Assembly: GCA_039931065.1 (NCBI GenBank)
Contig: JBDTSP010000013.1
Span: 67,010-131,009, forward strand
From: CADEED01 sp039931065
Lineage (GTDB): Bacteria > Pseudomonadota > Gammaproteobacteria > Steroidobacterales > Steroidobacteraceae
Direction: 5' to 3'
Length of the DNA: 64,000 nt
Positions 1 to 10,500 of the stretch are shown here, one piece after another. The number at the start of each line of letters is the position of its first letter. Positions within the stretch are counted from its first letter, which is position 1. The translations under genes and the position numbers were made by a program. The notes below the pieces were generated by a model. The model searched no databases. It worked only from the letters and a program-made list of their open reading frames with translations, and was not told the DNA's origin.

Positions 1-1563
<1,563 letters not shown>

Positions 1564-1573
1564 GGATACCGCG

Positions 1574-2281
1574 ATGGCAGTGCAGGTGTTCATCGACTCG
1601 ACGGGCGTCATGTACTTCGGTGACGAGCGCGAGACCGCGCGTAATTGCCCGCACTGCCATGCGTTCTCGCGGATGAGCCCGACGGCGCTGCCAACGTTCG
1701 ACGAGTTGCTGCTGCAAAAGCCGCGCTCCATCGGTCTCGTGCTCCGCTGCCACGCCTGCAACGCGCCGGTGTTCCTGCGTTACGCCACCCGCGCGTACGC
1801 CAGCAATCGCGTCGAATTATCGCCGCAGGCTTTTGACGTCGAACGCCCGGTCGAAAAATTCGCGTTCAACTACGTGCCCGAAGACGTGGAGACGTTCTTC
1901 CGCGAGGCGCTGATCTGTTATTCGCACAATCAGTTCCAGGCGTTCGCGTCCATGTGCCGGCGCACCGCGGCGGTCAGCTTCGCGGATCTCGGCAACTCCA
2001 CCAAGCTGCGGCTGTTCGATTCGCTCTCCGATGTGCGCGAGATGGCGGACATCGAAGAGGAAACCTTCGCGGTCGTCATGCGCATCATCTTTGCCGGCAG
2101 TGCCGATCCGGTGGTCGACCTGCCCTTCATCAACACCTATCAGGCCGCGGTGTTGCTGGAGGTCATGAAGGATTTCCTCTACCAGGCGTATGTGCGCAAG
2201 GGCCGCCTGCAACACGCGATGAAGGTGCGCCGGTTCTTCGTGCAGGAAAATGCGGCGCGCAGCGTAGGCCGCGACGACTGA
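1574..2281 (+). CDS. Zinc-ribbon protein, DUF4145-like
   Basis: A 235-residue soluble protein 10 bases after ettA, possibly cotranscribed. The N-terminal third carries two CxxC pairs (CPHC near residue 25, CHAC near residue 59) that look like a zinc ribbon. The rest is helical, with a segment around residues 115-135 (REALICYSHNQF, then MCRRTAAVSF) resembling the DUF4145 core, a domain often attached to restriction or nuclease systems but also found alone. No catalytic motif is visible. Start ATG 1574 is preceded by TAGGGAT. The family call is from pattern only and the function is unknown. Confidence 0.7.
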   Translation: MAVQVFIDSTGVMYFGDERETARNCPHCHAFSRMSPTALPTFDELLLQKPRSIGLVLRCHACNAPVFLRYATRAYASNRVELSPQAFDVERPVEKFAFNYVPEDVETFFREALICYSHNQFQAFASMCRRTAAVSFADLGNSTKLRLFDSLSDVREMADIEEETFAVVMRIIFAGSADPVVDLPFINTYQAAVLLEVMKDFLYQAYVRKGRLQHAMKVRRFFVQENAARSVGRDD

Positions 2282-2284
2282 CCT

Positions 2285-3226
2285 TCACGGGGCGGCGGTG
2301 GCGACTCTCTCGTCGGGAGGCGGCACAGGTCCGAACATGCGGTCGGCGAGGATGCCCGGCTCGGTCTGCGACCGTATTCCCGTCTCGAAATATTCCACGA
2401 CGCGCGGTCGCAGGCGCAATTTCTGCCGCTCCCAGAACATCACGTTTCCGAGCCGCTGGTCCGGCGTGAAGCGTCGATGAAGCTCGCGTTTGAGCACGAA
2501 GTAGCGCTCGATTTGCGCCACCGTGAGGCCGCGTGAAATCAGCGCCACGCGCTGCTCGCGTGCGACGATCGTTCCGGCCATGAGGAGTTCGGGCGTGCGG
2601 ATGTCGAGCCATTGGAGGGCGACCTGCAAGGAAGGATTGCGCGTAACCGGCGTGGCGCGGATCGGCGCCGAGCCGGCAGCTTCCAGCGCGCGGGCCACGA
2701 ACTCGACGCAGTAATATTTCGACGAGTCGCGCGCATCGTAGCGGCCGTCGAAGGGAACACGTTCGCGCCAGCGTGTGGCGGCGAATTCCACCAGCACGCG
2801 ACGATCGACGCCCGCCGGCGGGTCGTAGATGGCGAAGATGCCTCCGCGCGCGAGAAACCGGTCGAGTGTCACGCGCTGCACACCGCCACCGACGTGTGCG
2901 TTGGGACGTGCCCACGGCATCGGCAGCAAAGCGCCCATCGCCTCGTATACGTATGGCCTGCCCGATTCGATCGCGATCACGCCGATATGTAGATAGGGCG
3001 TGAAGTCCGCGGTGCTGAGCGCCAGGAACAGGCTGGTGGCGCCGGTATGTTCGGTGACGATGATCTGGCCGCTTTCGATCGGCAGGCCGTGCCATGACTG
3101 GCCCGCCCAAGCGGCCGCCGGCGCTGCTGCGACCTGGAACGCGCGGTATCCGGCGGGATCGAAACTCGCGCAACCGGCCAGCAGCAGCGCCGCCGACCAG
3201 ATCAGCGTGCAACAGCGGGCGCGCAT
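2285..3226 (-). CDS. Lipoprotein of the YiiX/YaeF permuted papain-like (C92) family
   Basis: 313-residue predicted lipoprotein with a lipobox LLAGC at about residue 19. The body fits the circularly permuted NlpC/P60-like amidase fold of YiiX/YaeF: the catalytic His lies in YLHIGVI (about residue 80) and the nucleophile Cys in SSKYYCVEFVARAL (about residue 170), the opposite order to ordinary papain-like enzymes. Members act on amide bonds in the envelope, but the substrate here cannot be inferred. It converges on the zinc-ribbon gene with 3 bases between stops. The C-terminal 100 residues are outside the catalytic core and unrecognised. Confidence 0.75.
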   Translation of the reverse strand: MRARCCTLIWSAALLLAGCASFDPAGYRAFQVAAAPAAAWAGQSWHGLPIESGQIIVTEHTGATSLFLALSTADFTPYLHIGVIAIESGRPYVYEAMGALLPMPWARPNAHVGGGVQRVTLDRFLARGGIFAIYDPPAGVDRRVLVEFAATRWRERVPFDGRYDARDSSKYYCVEFVARALEAAGSAPIRATPVTRNPSLQVALQWLDIRTPELLMAGTIVAREQRVALISRGLTVAQIERYFVLKRELHRRFTPDQRLGNVMFWERQKLRLRPRVVEYFETGIRSQTEPGILADRMFGPVPPPDERVATAAP

Positions 3227-3391
3227 GACGCGGCGCTCCCGAAGTTATCGGGCGCGTGAACTTCCGGGCACGAAAGTTCGCGCTCGAGGGCCGGCGGCAG
3301 GTTGATACAGCCGCCGACCCAGGTGATCACTGCCATTACCAGCAGCCTGCGAGTGCGATACGTCATCGTTTGACCGCGCAGTTGCGCCGAC

Positions 3392-3865
3392 TCAGGAACC
3401 CGTCGGTGTATAGGTCGGCTCGCCTTCCGCCTCGTCTTCCGAGTCCTCGCAAATGCCCCATGCCGCTAAACACGCACCACCCAGCAGCGCACCGACGATC
3501 GCCGCCGCCGTCCAACCCGGATGTTCCCTCGCGAACCCGCGGAACGCACCACTCGAATCTCCGCTGGAGTCCGCATCGGCGCCGTCTTCCTCGCCGAGCG
3601 ACAACAAGGGGATGCCACCGAAGCCGAGCGTGTGTGTCCCGCCGAACGAGTAACGCGCATCGACGAGCGCAAACGAGCGCCCATCGAAAGGCGACGACTG
3701 TTGCAGTCGCAGACCAAATGCCAACGGCGCCGGCGCGCGATTGCCGGTCCCGCCGAAGGACTTGCTGAAATACAGCATCAGTGCCTTCTCGCGCGGCGGC
3801 TCCGCGGCCGCCACGGAAGCCGCCGCCAGCAGTGCGCTCACGATCAATACAACTCTTGCTTTCAT
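3392..3865 (-). CDS. Hypothetical secreted or membrane protein
   Basis: 157-residue protein starting at ATG 3865. I chose this internal start because GAGAGGAA lies just upstream and the protein then begins with a clean signal peptide (MKARVVLIVSALLAAASVAA, cleavage near AAA-E). The mature part is Gly/Ser rich, with an acidic stretch (EEDGADADSSGDSSG) followed by one hydrophobic segment (TAAAIVGALLGGACLAAWG) and an acidic tail. This could be a secreted protein with a C-terminal anchor. No family recognised. Confidence 0.6.
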   Translation of the reverse strand: MKARVVLIVSALLAAASVAAAEPPREKALMLYFSKSFGGTGNRAPAPLAFGLRLQQSSPFDGRSFALVDARYSFGGTHTLGFGGIPLLSLGEEDGADADSSGDSSGAFRGFAREHPGWTAAAIVGALLGGACLAAWGICEDSEDEAEGEPTYTPTGS

Positions 3866-3950
3866 TGGATTCCTCTCTTGAATGTTGTTTGTCAGTTCCA
3901 TGCCCGCAGCGACGCGTTCGGGATCGGCCCGAACACGCGACACAGATGCA

Positions 3951-4157
3951 TCAGACTGTTGTTGGAGGCCAGCGCGACTGCCCCACGAACTGCTCCAACA
4001 CCTTGGGCGCCTTCGGATCGATCGTGAGATTGCGGTTGCCGCGCCAGACCTTCAGGGGTTCGTCCAGCCAGACATCGCAAGCGCGGGCGCCGTGGGTGGC
4101 GCACAACCACAGGGCCGCCAGCCAGACGCAGCTCCGGCCTTTGAAATTCGTCTTCAA
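3951..4157 (-). CDS. Small secreted protein with TTG start (hypothetical)
   Basis: 68-residue ORF. The proposed start is TTG at 4157, because GGGAGA sits 7 bases upstream and translation from there gives a typical signal peptide (KTNFKGRSCVWLAALWLCA) ending in GARA before a mature Cys-Asp start. A longer in-frame reading from 4289 has no signal peptide and no Shine-Dalgarno. The mature part is about 45 residues, basic, with no family recognised. It lies upstream of and divergent from the sigma/kinase pair and downstream of another small secreted gene on the same strand. Confidence 0.45.
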   Translation of the reverse strand: MKTNFKGRSCVWLAALWLCATHGARACDVWLDEPLKVWRGNRNLTIDPKAPKVLEQFVGQSRWPPTTV

Positions 4158-4270
4158 ATCAGGTCTCCCTATCGAGTGACTTTCTGGATCACTCCGGGAT
4201 ACGCAAAACGAAGGAAAATCCGGCCATTCGCTGGTTGCCGGGGCGCCGCAGCCGGTAAAGTCGGCGACGT

Positions 4271-4834
4271 ATGGCACCCGCGGCGTCAAGCCTGACCGAC
4301 CTCATCCATCGCGCCCAACGCGGCGACACTAATGCGGTCGATGTGCTTTTCGAGTGTGTCTATCAAGAGCTGCGCCGCATGGCACGGGCGCGCTTGCGCA
4401 AACATCAACGCAACACGTTGCTGGACACCACCGAACTCGTGCACGAGTCGTACATGCGGTTCGTGCAGGCAGGCCAACTCAAGCTCGAAGACCGCGTCCA
4501 CTTCATGGGTTACGCCGGCAAGATCATGCGCTCGGTGATCGTCGACACCGTGCGCGAACGCCTGGCGCAGCGGCGCGGCGGCAAACAACCCGCCGTCACG
4601 CTCGACAGTCAGTTCGCCGCGCCAGGCAGCGATGCCATGGCACAGGTCCTTGAAGTACACGCCGCTCTCGATGGACTCGCACAACACGATCCCCGCCTGG
4701 TGCAGGTGGTCGAGTTGCGTTACTTCGCGGGCATGACCGACTTGCAGGTCGCCGAGGCCCTCGGGGTGGGCGAGCGCACCGTACGGCGCGATTGGGAAAA
4801 AGCGCGCTTGCTGCTGGCGGAGAAGTTGTTGTGA
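4271..4834 (+). CDS. ECF-type sigma factor of the kinase-linked family (TIGR02999-like)
   Basis: 187-residue sigma-70 family factor. Region 2 shows LDTTELVHESYMRF and HFMGYAGKIMRSVIVD; region 4 ends with the helix-turn-helix MTDLQVAEALGVGERTVRRDWEKARLLL. This is the TIGR02999-type family, repeatedly found next to Ser/Thr kinases rather than classical anti-sigma factors. The downstream kinase overlaps it by 4 bases (GTGA), so the pair is translationally coupled. In studied kinase-linked ECFs (EcfP/PknT of Vibrio) phosphorylation of sigma region 2 switches on RNA polymerase binding; a similar mechanism here is inference. The TT of the DTTEL stretch is a candidate phospho-site. Confidence 0.88.
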   Translation: MAPAASSLTDLIHRAQRGDTNAVDVLFECVYQELRRMARARLRKHQRNTLLDTTELVHESYMRFVQAGQLKLEDRVHFMGYAGKIMRSVIVDTVRERLAQRRGGKQPAVTLDSQFAAPGSDAMAQVLEVHAALDGLAQHDPRLVQVVELRYFAGMTDLQVAEALGVGERTVRRDWEKARLLLAEKLL

Positions 4835-7479
4835 ACGAAACGGATTCGAAACCTGGCTTGAGCCAGTTGCTCGACGCCGCGCTGGACCTGCCGCCTGCGC
4901 GGCGAAACGACTGGATCGACGGGCTCCATGCACAGCACGATGCGCTGAAACCGCGTTTGCGCGCCTTGCTGGCGCGCGCCGCCTTTGTGGAATCACGCGA
5001 CTTCCTCGGCAGCCTCCCGGATTTCGGTGACACGGAAATCCCCGGCTTGGGCGGTTCTTTTTCAGGCGAGGCAGCCGGTGATCGCGTCGGGCCCTATCAA
5101 CTTCAAAGGCAGCTGGGCGCCGGCGGCATGGGGACCGTGTGGCTCGCGACGCGCGCCGACGGAATGTTCGAACGCAACATCGCGCTCAAGCTGCCACACC
5201 GGGGCATGTTCGGCGCAGATCTCGCCGAACGCATGGCGCGTGAACGCGGCATCCTCGCCGGGCTCGATCATCCGCACATCGCCCGGCTGTACGACGCCGG
5301 CCTCACGACGGAAGGCCAGCCCTATCTGGCGCTCGAATACGTCGAAGGCGTGGCGATCGACGAATACTGTCGGCGGAACAACTGCGCGCTGCGCGAACGC
5401 CTGAACCTGTTCCTGCAGGTCGCGGACGCGGTGGCCAGCGCGCACGCGCGGCTCGTCGTGCATCGCGACCTCAAGCCCGCGAACATCCTCGTGGGCAACG
5501 ACGGGCAGGCACGGCTGCTGGATTTCGGCATCGCCAAACTACTCGATACGCCGTCCGCCGCCGAAGTCCCGCTCACCCAGCTGTCGGTGCATGCGATGAC
5601 GCCGGACTACGCCTCCCCGGAACAGATTCTGGGCCAGCCGGTGACCATCGCCTCCGACGTGTATTCGCTCGGCGTGGTGCTCTACGAGTTGCTCGCCGGC
5701 GTGCGGCCCTACCGGCTGCGCCGCGACACCCGCGGCGCGCTCGAGGACGCGATTTTGCAAAGCATGCCGCGCCGGCCGAGCGAGGCGTGCTCGCAGGGCC
5801 GCGCGCTGCGCGGTGACCTCGACACCATCGTGCTCAAGGCGCTGCATAAACAACCCGACGAGCGTTATGCCACGGTGAATGCGTTCGCGGACGACCTGCG
5901 TCGCCACCAGCAGGGCCGGCCGGTGCTCGCCCGGCCTGACAGCGCCTGGTACCGGAGCTCGCGTTTCGTGCGGCGCAATCGCCTGGGAGTCGCGGCCGCG
6001 GGCAGTGTCGTGCTCGCGCTCGCCGCCGCCGCCGTGGTCGCAAGCCTGGGACTGGTACAGGCGCGAGCCGCGGAACGGCGCGCTCGCGCTGAGGCGGAGA
6101 CCACGCGCCATGTCTCGCGGTTCATGGTCGATCTGTTCAACGTGTCCGACCCCGGCGAGGCGCGCGGCAACTCGATCACCGCACGCGAGATCCTCGACAA
6201 GGCATCGACGCGAGTCACCACCGGCCTCACGCTGGCGCCGCAGGTTCGCGCGGAGCTGTTGTCGACGATGGCGGACGTGTACGCCAAGCTCGGTCTCTAC
6301 GGCAGTGCGCTCGAGTTGAGCCAACCTGCCCTCGCGCTGCGCCGTACCCAATCGCCGGGCTCCGTCGACCTCGCCGACGGCTTCGACCAGGTGGGCGAGA
6401 TCCTCATGCTGCTTCGTCGCAGCAAGGAGGCAATTCCCCTGCACCAGCAGGCGCTCGAATTGCGCCGCGTGCTCGAACCCGTCGACCACGCTGCGATCGC
6501 GAAAACTTTGCAACACCTGGCGGTCAGTCACTACGTGGATGGCGACTTCAAGGGGACGATGCCGTTGCTGATCGAATCGCGCGACGAGTTGCGCAAGGCC
6601 GCCGATCCGTCGTCGCAGCAGTTGGGCGAGTTGCTCAAATACACCGCCAGCATTCAGCAGGAACAAGGCGATCTTGCGACAGCGATCGAGACGTTTCGCG
6701 AGGCGCTGGCGCTGTTGCGCGGCGCGCTCGGTGACGATCACCCGAAGGTCGCCGGCGCGCTCGGCGACCTCGCAATCGCGCTCAAGGAAACACGCAGGTA
6801 CGAGGAAGCCGAAAAGGCGTACCTCGATTCCCTGGCCATCCAGCGCAAAGTGTTAGGACCGCGCCACCCCGACGTGGGCAACGCGCTCAACAACCTCTCG
6901 GTCATGTACGCGGAGCAGGGGAAATTCGAGCCGGCGCTAGCCGCCGCGCAGGAAGGCAGTGAAATCCTGCGGGCGACGCTCGGCGATGCACACGACACGA
7001 CCAACATCACGCGCCTCAATCTTGCGCGCGCCCACGCGCAACTGGGACACCTCGGCGTGGCGGAGCAGGAATTGCGCGACATCATCGCGACGCGCCGCCG
7101 GACCGGCACCACGGACAACATTTCGTTCGCGGTCACGGTCGATGCGCTCGCCGACGTGCTCAACCGCGAATCCAAGTACGCCGAGGCCCTGCCGCATGCA
7201 CGCGAGGCGTGCGCCAGCACCGAAAAGGCGATCGGACGCGATCATTGGCGCTGGGCGACCGTGAATCGCACCCTCGGGGTAACACTCATGGGACTCAAAC
7301 GGTACGCTGAAGCAGAACCGGTACTACTCGACAGTTATGAACTCATGCGAAGCAAACGCGGTGACGGCCACCGCACCACGCTGCTGAACGCGCAACGACT
7401 GGTGGAGCTGTACAAGTCGCGTGGTCAGACGACCCGCGCGGCCGAATGGCAGCTGAAGATTGACCGGGCGCATCAGTAG
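4831..7479 (+). CDS. Transmembrane Ser/Thr protein kinase with TPR repeats
   Basis: 882-residue Hanks-type kinase. Start GTG 4831 is chosen over ATG 4792 because it follows GGCGGAGAAG and overlaps the sigma stop as GTGA. Kinase domain about residues 90-365: glycine loop LGAGGMGTVW, Lys in IALKLP (about 120), HRDLKPANI (about 211), DFG (about 231), SPEQ (about 261). All catalytic residues are present. One membrane helix lies at about 385-410. The C-terminal half (about 430-880) is TPR repeats of the kinesin-light-chain style (for example GDDHPKVAGALGDLA, GPRHPDVGNALNNLS). Topology predicts cytoplasmic kinase and periplasmic TPR sensor. It probably phosphorylates the partner sigma factor (inference from gene coupling). 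Confidence 0.92.
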   Translation: MNETDSKPGLSQLLDAALDLPPARRNDWIDGLHAQHDALKPRLRALLARAAFVESRDFLGSLPDFGDTEIPGLGGSFSGEAAGDRVGPYQLQRQLGAGGMGTVWLATRADGMFERNIALKLPHRGMFGADLAERMARERGILAGLDHPHIARLYDAGLTTEGQPYLALEYVEGVAIDEYCRRNNCALRERLNLFLQVADAVASAHARLVVHRDLKPANILVGNDGQARLLDFGIAKLLDTPSAAEVPLTQLSVHAMTPDYASPEQILGQPVTIASDVYSLGVVLYELLAGVRPYRLRRDTRGALEDAILQSMPRRPSEACSQGRALRGDLDTIVLKALHKQPDERYATVNAFADDLRRHQQGRPVLARPDSAWYRSSRFVRRNRLGVAAAGSVVLALAAAAVVASLGLVQARAAERRARAEAETTRHVSRFMVDLFNVSDPGEARGNSITAREILDKASTRVTTGLTLAPQVRAELLSTMADVYAKLGLYGSALELSQPALALRRTQSPGSVDLADGFDQVGEILMLLRRSKEAIPLHQQALELRRVLEPVDHAAIAKTLQHLAVSHYVDGDFKGTMPLLIESRDELRKAADPSSQQLGELLKYTASIQQEQGDLATAIETFREALALLRGALGDDHPKVAGALGDLAIALKETRRYEEAEKAYLDSLAIQRKVLGPRHPDVGNALNNLSVMYAEQGKFEPALAAAQEGSEILRATLGDAHDTTNITRLNLARAHAQLGHLGVAEQELRDIIATRRRTGTTDNISFAVTVDALADVLNRESKYAEALPHAREACASTEKAIGRDHWRWATVNRTLGVTLMGLKRYAEAEPVLLDSYELMRSKRGDGHRTTLLNAQRLVELYKSRGQTTRAAEWQLKIDRAHQ

Positions 7480-7487
7480 CGGGTCTG

Positions 7488-7502
7488 AGCCGAACGTCGG
7501 CT
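7488..7502. terminator. Short hairpin between convergent kinase and purL genes
   Basis: Perfect 6-bp stem (AGCCGA / TCGGCT) with a 3-base loop in the 28-base gap between two stop codons. There is no T-run on either side, so intrinsic termination is doubtful. Confidence 0.3.
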
Positions 7503-7507
7503 GCTGG

Positions 7508-10500
7508 TCAGCCGACCCAGCGCCGCGCGTTGCCGAACATGCGGTACCAGCCGGAGTACTCACCCGCACCGTCCGGCCGCCAGGAATTCTGCGCGTAGCG
7601 GAAGACCCGCTCGGGATGCGGCATCGTCAAGGTGATGCGCCCATCCTCGTTGCTGATGGCGGCGATACCAAACGGCGAGCCGTTGGGATTCGCCGGATAG
7701 TTAGTGGCAACCTGCCGGTTGCCTTCGACGTAACGCGCGGCCACGAGGCCGCCGCCCGCGAAGGCGCGCGCCGCCGCGTCGCTTGCGAATTCCGCGCGGC
7801 CTTCACCGTGCGCGACGGCAATCGGCAACATCGAACCGTCCATGCCGGACAGGAAGATCGACGGCGACGGGGTGAGTTCGACCAGCGAGAATCGTCCCTC
7901 GAACTGCTCGCCGCGGTTGCGCACGAAGCGCGGCCAGCTCGCGGCGCCCGGCACGATCTCCTTGAGCGCGGCGAACATCTGGCAGCCGTTGCAGACGCCA
8001 AGGGAAAAAGTATCGAGGCGCTCGAAGAACTTCTGGAATTCATCGCGCGTGCGCGGGTGGTACAGGATGGACTTGGCCCAGCCTTCACCCGCACCGAGAA
8101 CGTCGCCGTACGAAAATCCGCCGCAGGCCACGAGCCCGCGGAAATCGGCCAGCTTCACGCGGCCAGAAAGAATGTCGCTCATGTGAACGTCGTGGGCTTC
8201 GAAGCCGACGCGCTCGAACACCGCACCCATCTCCACCTGGCTGTTGACACCCTGCTCGCGCAACACGGCGACGCGCGGCCGCTTCGAGTTCACGTACGGC
8301 GCCGACACGTCTTCATCGGGATCGAAAGTCAACGCGACGTTCAGCCCGGGACTGCCCGTATCGCAGGCCGCGCTGAATTCCTCACGCGCGCAACCAGGCT
8401 CATCTCGAAGTTCGCGCATGCGGAAGGAAGTTTCCGACCAGGCGCGGCGCAGGTCTTCCCACGATTCGTCGACGCGGCGGGTCGCAGCTTCGATACGCAC
8501 ACGCATCTGTCGCGTTGGACCGCCGAGCGCATGGGTGAGCTCGCCGAGGCCGTGCCGTACGAACACCGATTGTGCCGCCGCGGCATGCTCCACCTTCACC
8601 TGCAACACGACACCGAGCTCTTCGCTGAACAACGCTCCGGCCGCGCCATTGGCGCCGGCGGGTAGTTTGACGTCCAGGCCGCAGTGACCGGCGAACGCCA
8701 TCTCGACGAGTGTGGCGAATACACCGCCGTCGGAACGATCGTGGTACGCCAGCACCAGGTTCTGCCCGCGCAATTCAGCCAGTGCCGCGGTGAGTTGCGT
8801 CAGCAAAGCGGGCTCGGCGAGGTCAGGCGGTGTCGCGCCGAGTTCGCCGAACACCTGCGCGAGCGACGATGCGCCCAGGCGATTCGCGCCTTTGCCGAGA
8901 TCGACCAGCAACAGGACCGTCGCGCCCATGTCCGTACGCAGCTGTGGCGTCCAGGTCTTGCGCACGTCGCCCACGGGCGCAAAGGCGGAAATGATGAGCG
9001 ACACCGGCGCAACGACGGACTTGCGGCCCGCGCCCTCGCCCCACACGGTTTTCATCGACAGGGAATCCTTGCCGACGGGAATGGCGATCCCGAGAGCCGG
9101 ACAGAGTTCTTCGCCGATGGCGTGCACGGTGGCGTACAGGGCCGCGTCCTCACCCGGTTCGCCACAAGCCGCCATCCAGTTGGCGGAGAGTTTCACATCC
9201 GACAACGAGGCAATATCGGCGGCGAGAATATTGGTCAGCGCCTCGCCTACCGCGAGCCTTCCGGATGCCGGCGCGTCGAGCACGGCGACCGGAGTGCGCT
9301 CGCCCATCGCCATCGCCTCACCGGCGTGACCGAAGTAGTCGGCGATCGTGACGGCGACGTCGGCCACCGGCACCTGCCAGGGGCCGACCATCTGGTCGCG
9401 GCTGATCATGCCGCCAACCGTGCGGTCGCCGATCGAAATGAGAAACGTCTTGTCGGCGACGGCCGGGAATCGCAGCAGGCGATAAGCCGCAGCGCGAATA
9501 TCGTCGACTGCGAACGGCAGCGAAGCTGGCCGCGCCGTACGCACGTCGCGCAACATCTTCGGCGCCTTGCCTAACAACACTTCGAGCGGCAGGTCGACGG
9601 GTCTGTTGCCGTTTTTCTGGTCCTCGAGCACCAGCACGCCGCTATCGTCGATCTCGCCGAGCATGGCGAACGGACAACGCTCGCGCCGCGCGATCGCGGC
9701 GAAATCTTCGAGCTTGCCGGCATCGACGATCACGACGTACCGTTCCTGCGACTCGTTGCACCACAATTCCATGGGCGACATGCCCGGCTCATCGTTCGGG
9801 ATCGCGGCGAGATCTATCACCGCGCCGCGGCCGGGTGTGTGCGCGACCGCCTCGGGTACGGCGTTCGACAACCCACCCGCGCCCACGTCGTGGATCAGCA
9901 GCATCGGGTTGTCGTTCCAGCGCGCGCTGCAGCGGTCGATGACTTCCTGCGCGCGGCGCTGAATTTCCGGATTGCCACGTTGCACCGAGGCGAAATCGAG
10001 ATCGGCGCTCGACGCTCCGCTGTTCACCGACGAAGCCGCGCCGCCGCCGAGTCCTATCAGCATCGCGGGGCCGCCGAGCACGACGATCTTCGCGCCGACC
10101 GGGATCTCGCACTTGTCGACGTGTTTGCGGCGCACGTTGCCGAGGCCGCCCGCGATCATGATGGGTTTGTGATAACCGCGCAAACGCAGCGCCGGGTCGC
10201 CGTATGCGGCCTGCTCGAAGCTGCGGAAGTAGCCGCAGATGTTGGGACGGCCGAATTCATTGTTGAACGCGGCGCCGCCGATAGGCCCCTCGAGCATGAT
10301 GTCGAGCGCCGAGACGATGCGGTCGGGCTTGCCGAGCGGGCTCGCGGAGGCAGAGTTTTCCCACGGCTGCTCGAAGCCGGGAATACGCAGATGCGAGACG
10401 GAAAAGCCGGTGAGGCCAGCCTTGGGCTTGGCGCCGCGGCCCGTCGCGCCTTCATCGCGAATCTCGCCGCCCGAACCGGTCGCCGCGCCGGGGAACGGCG

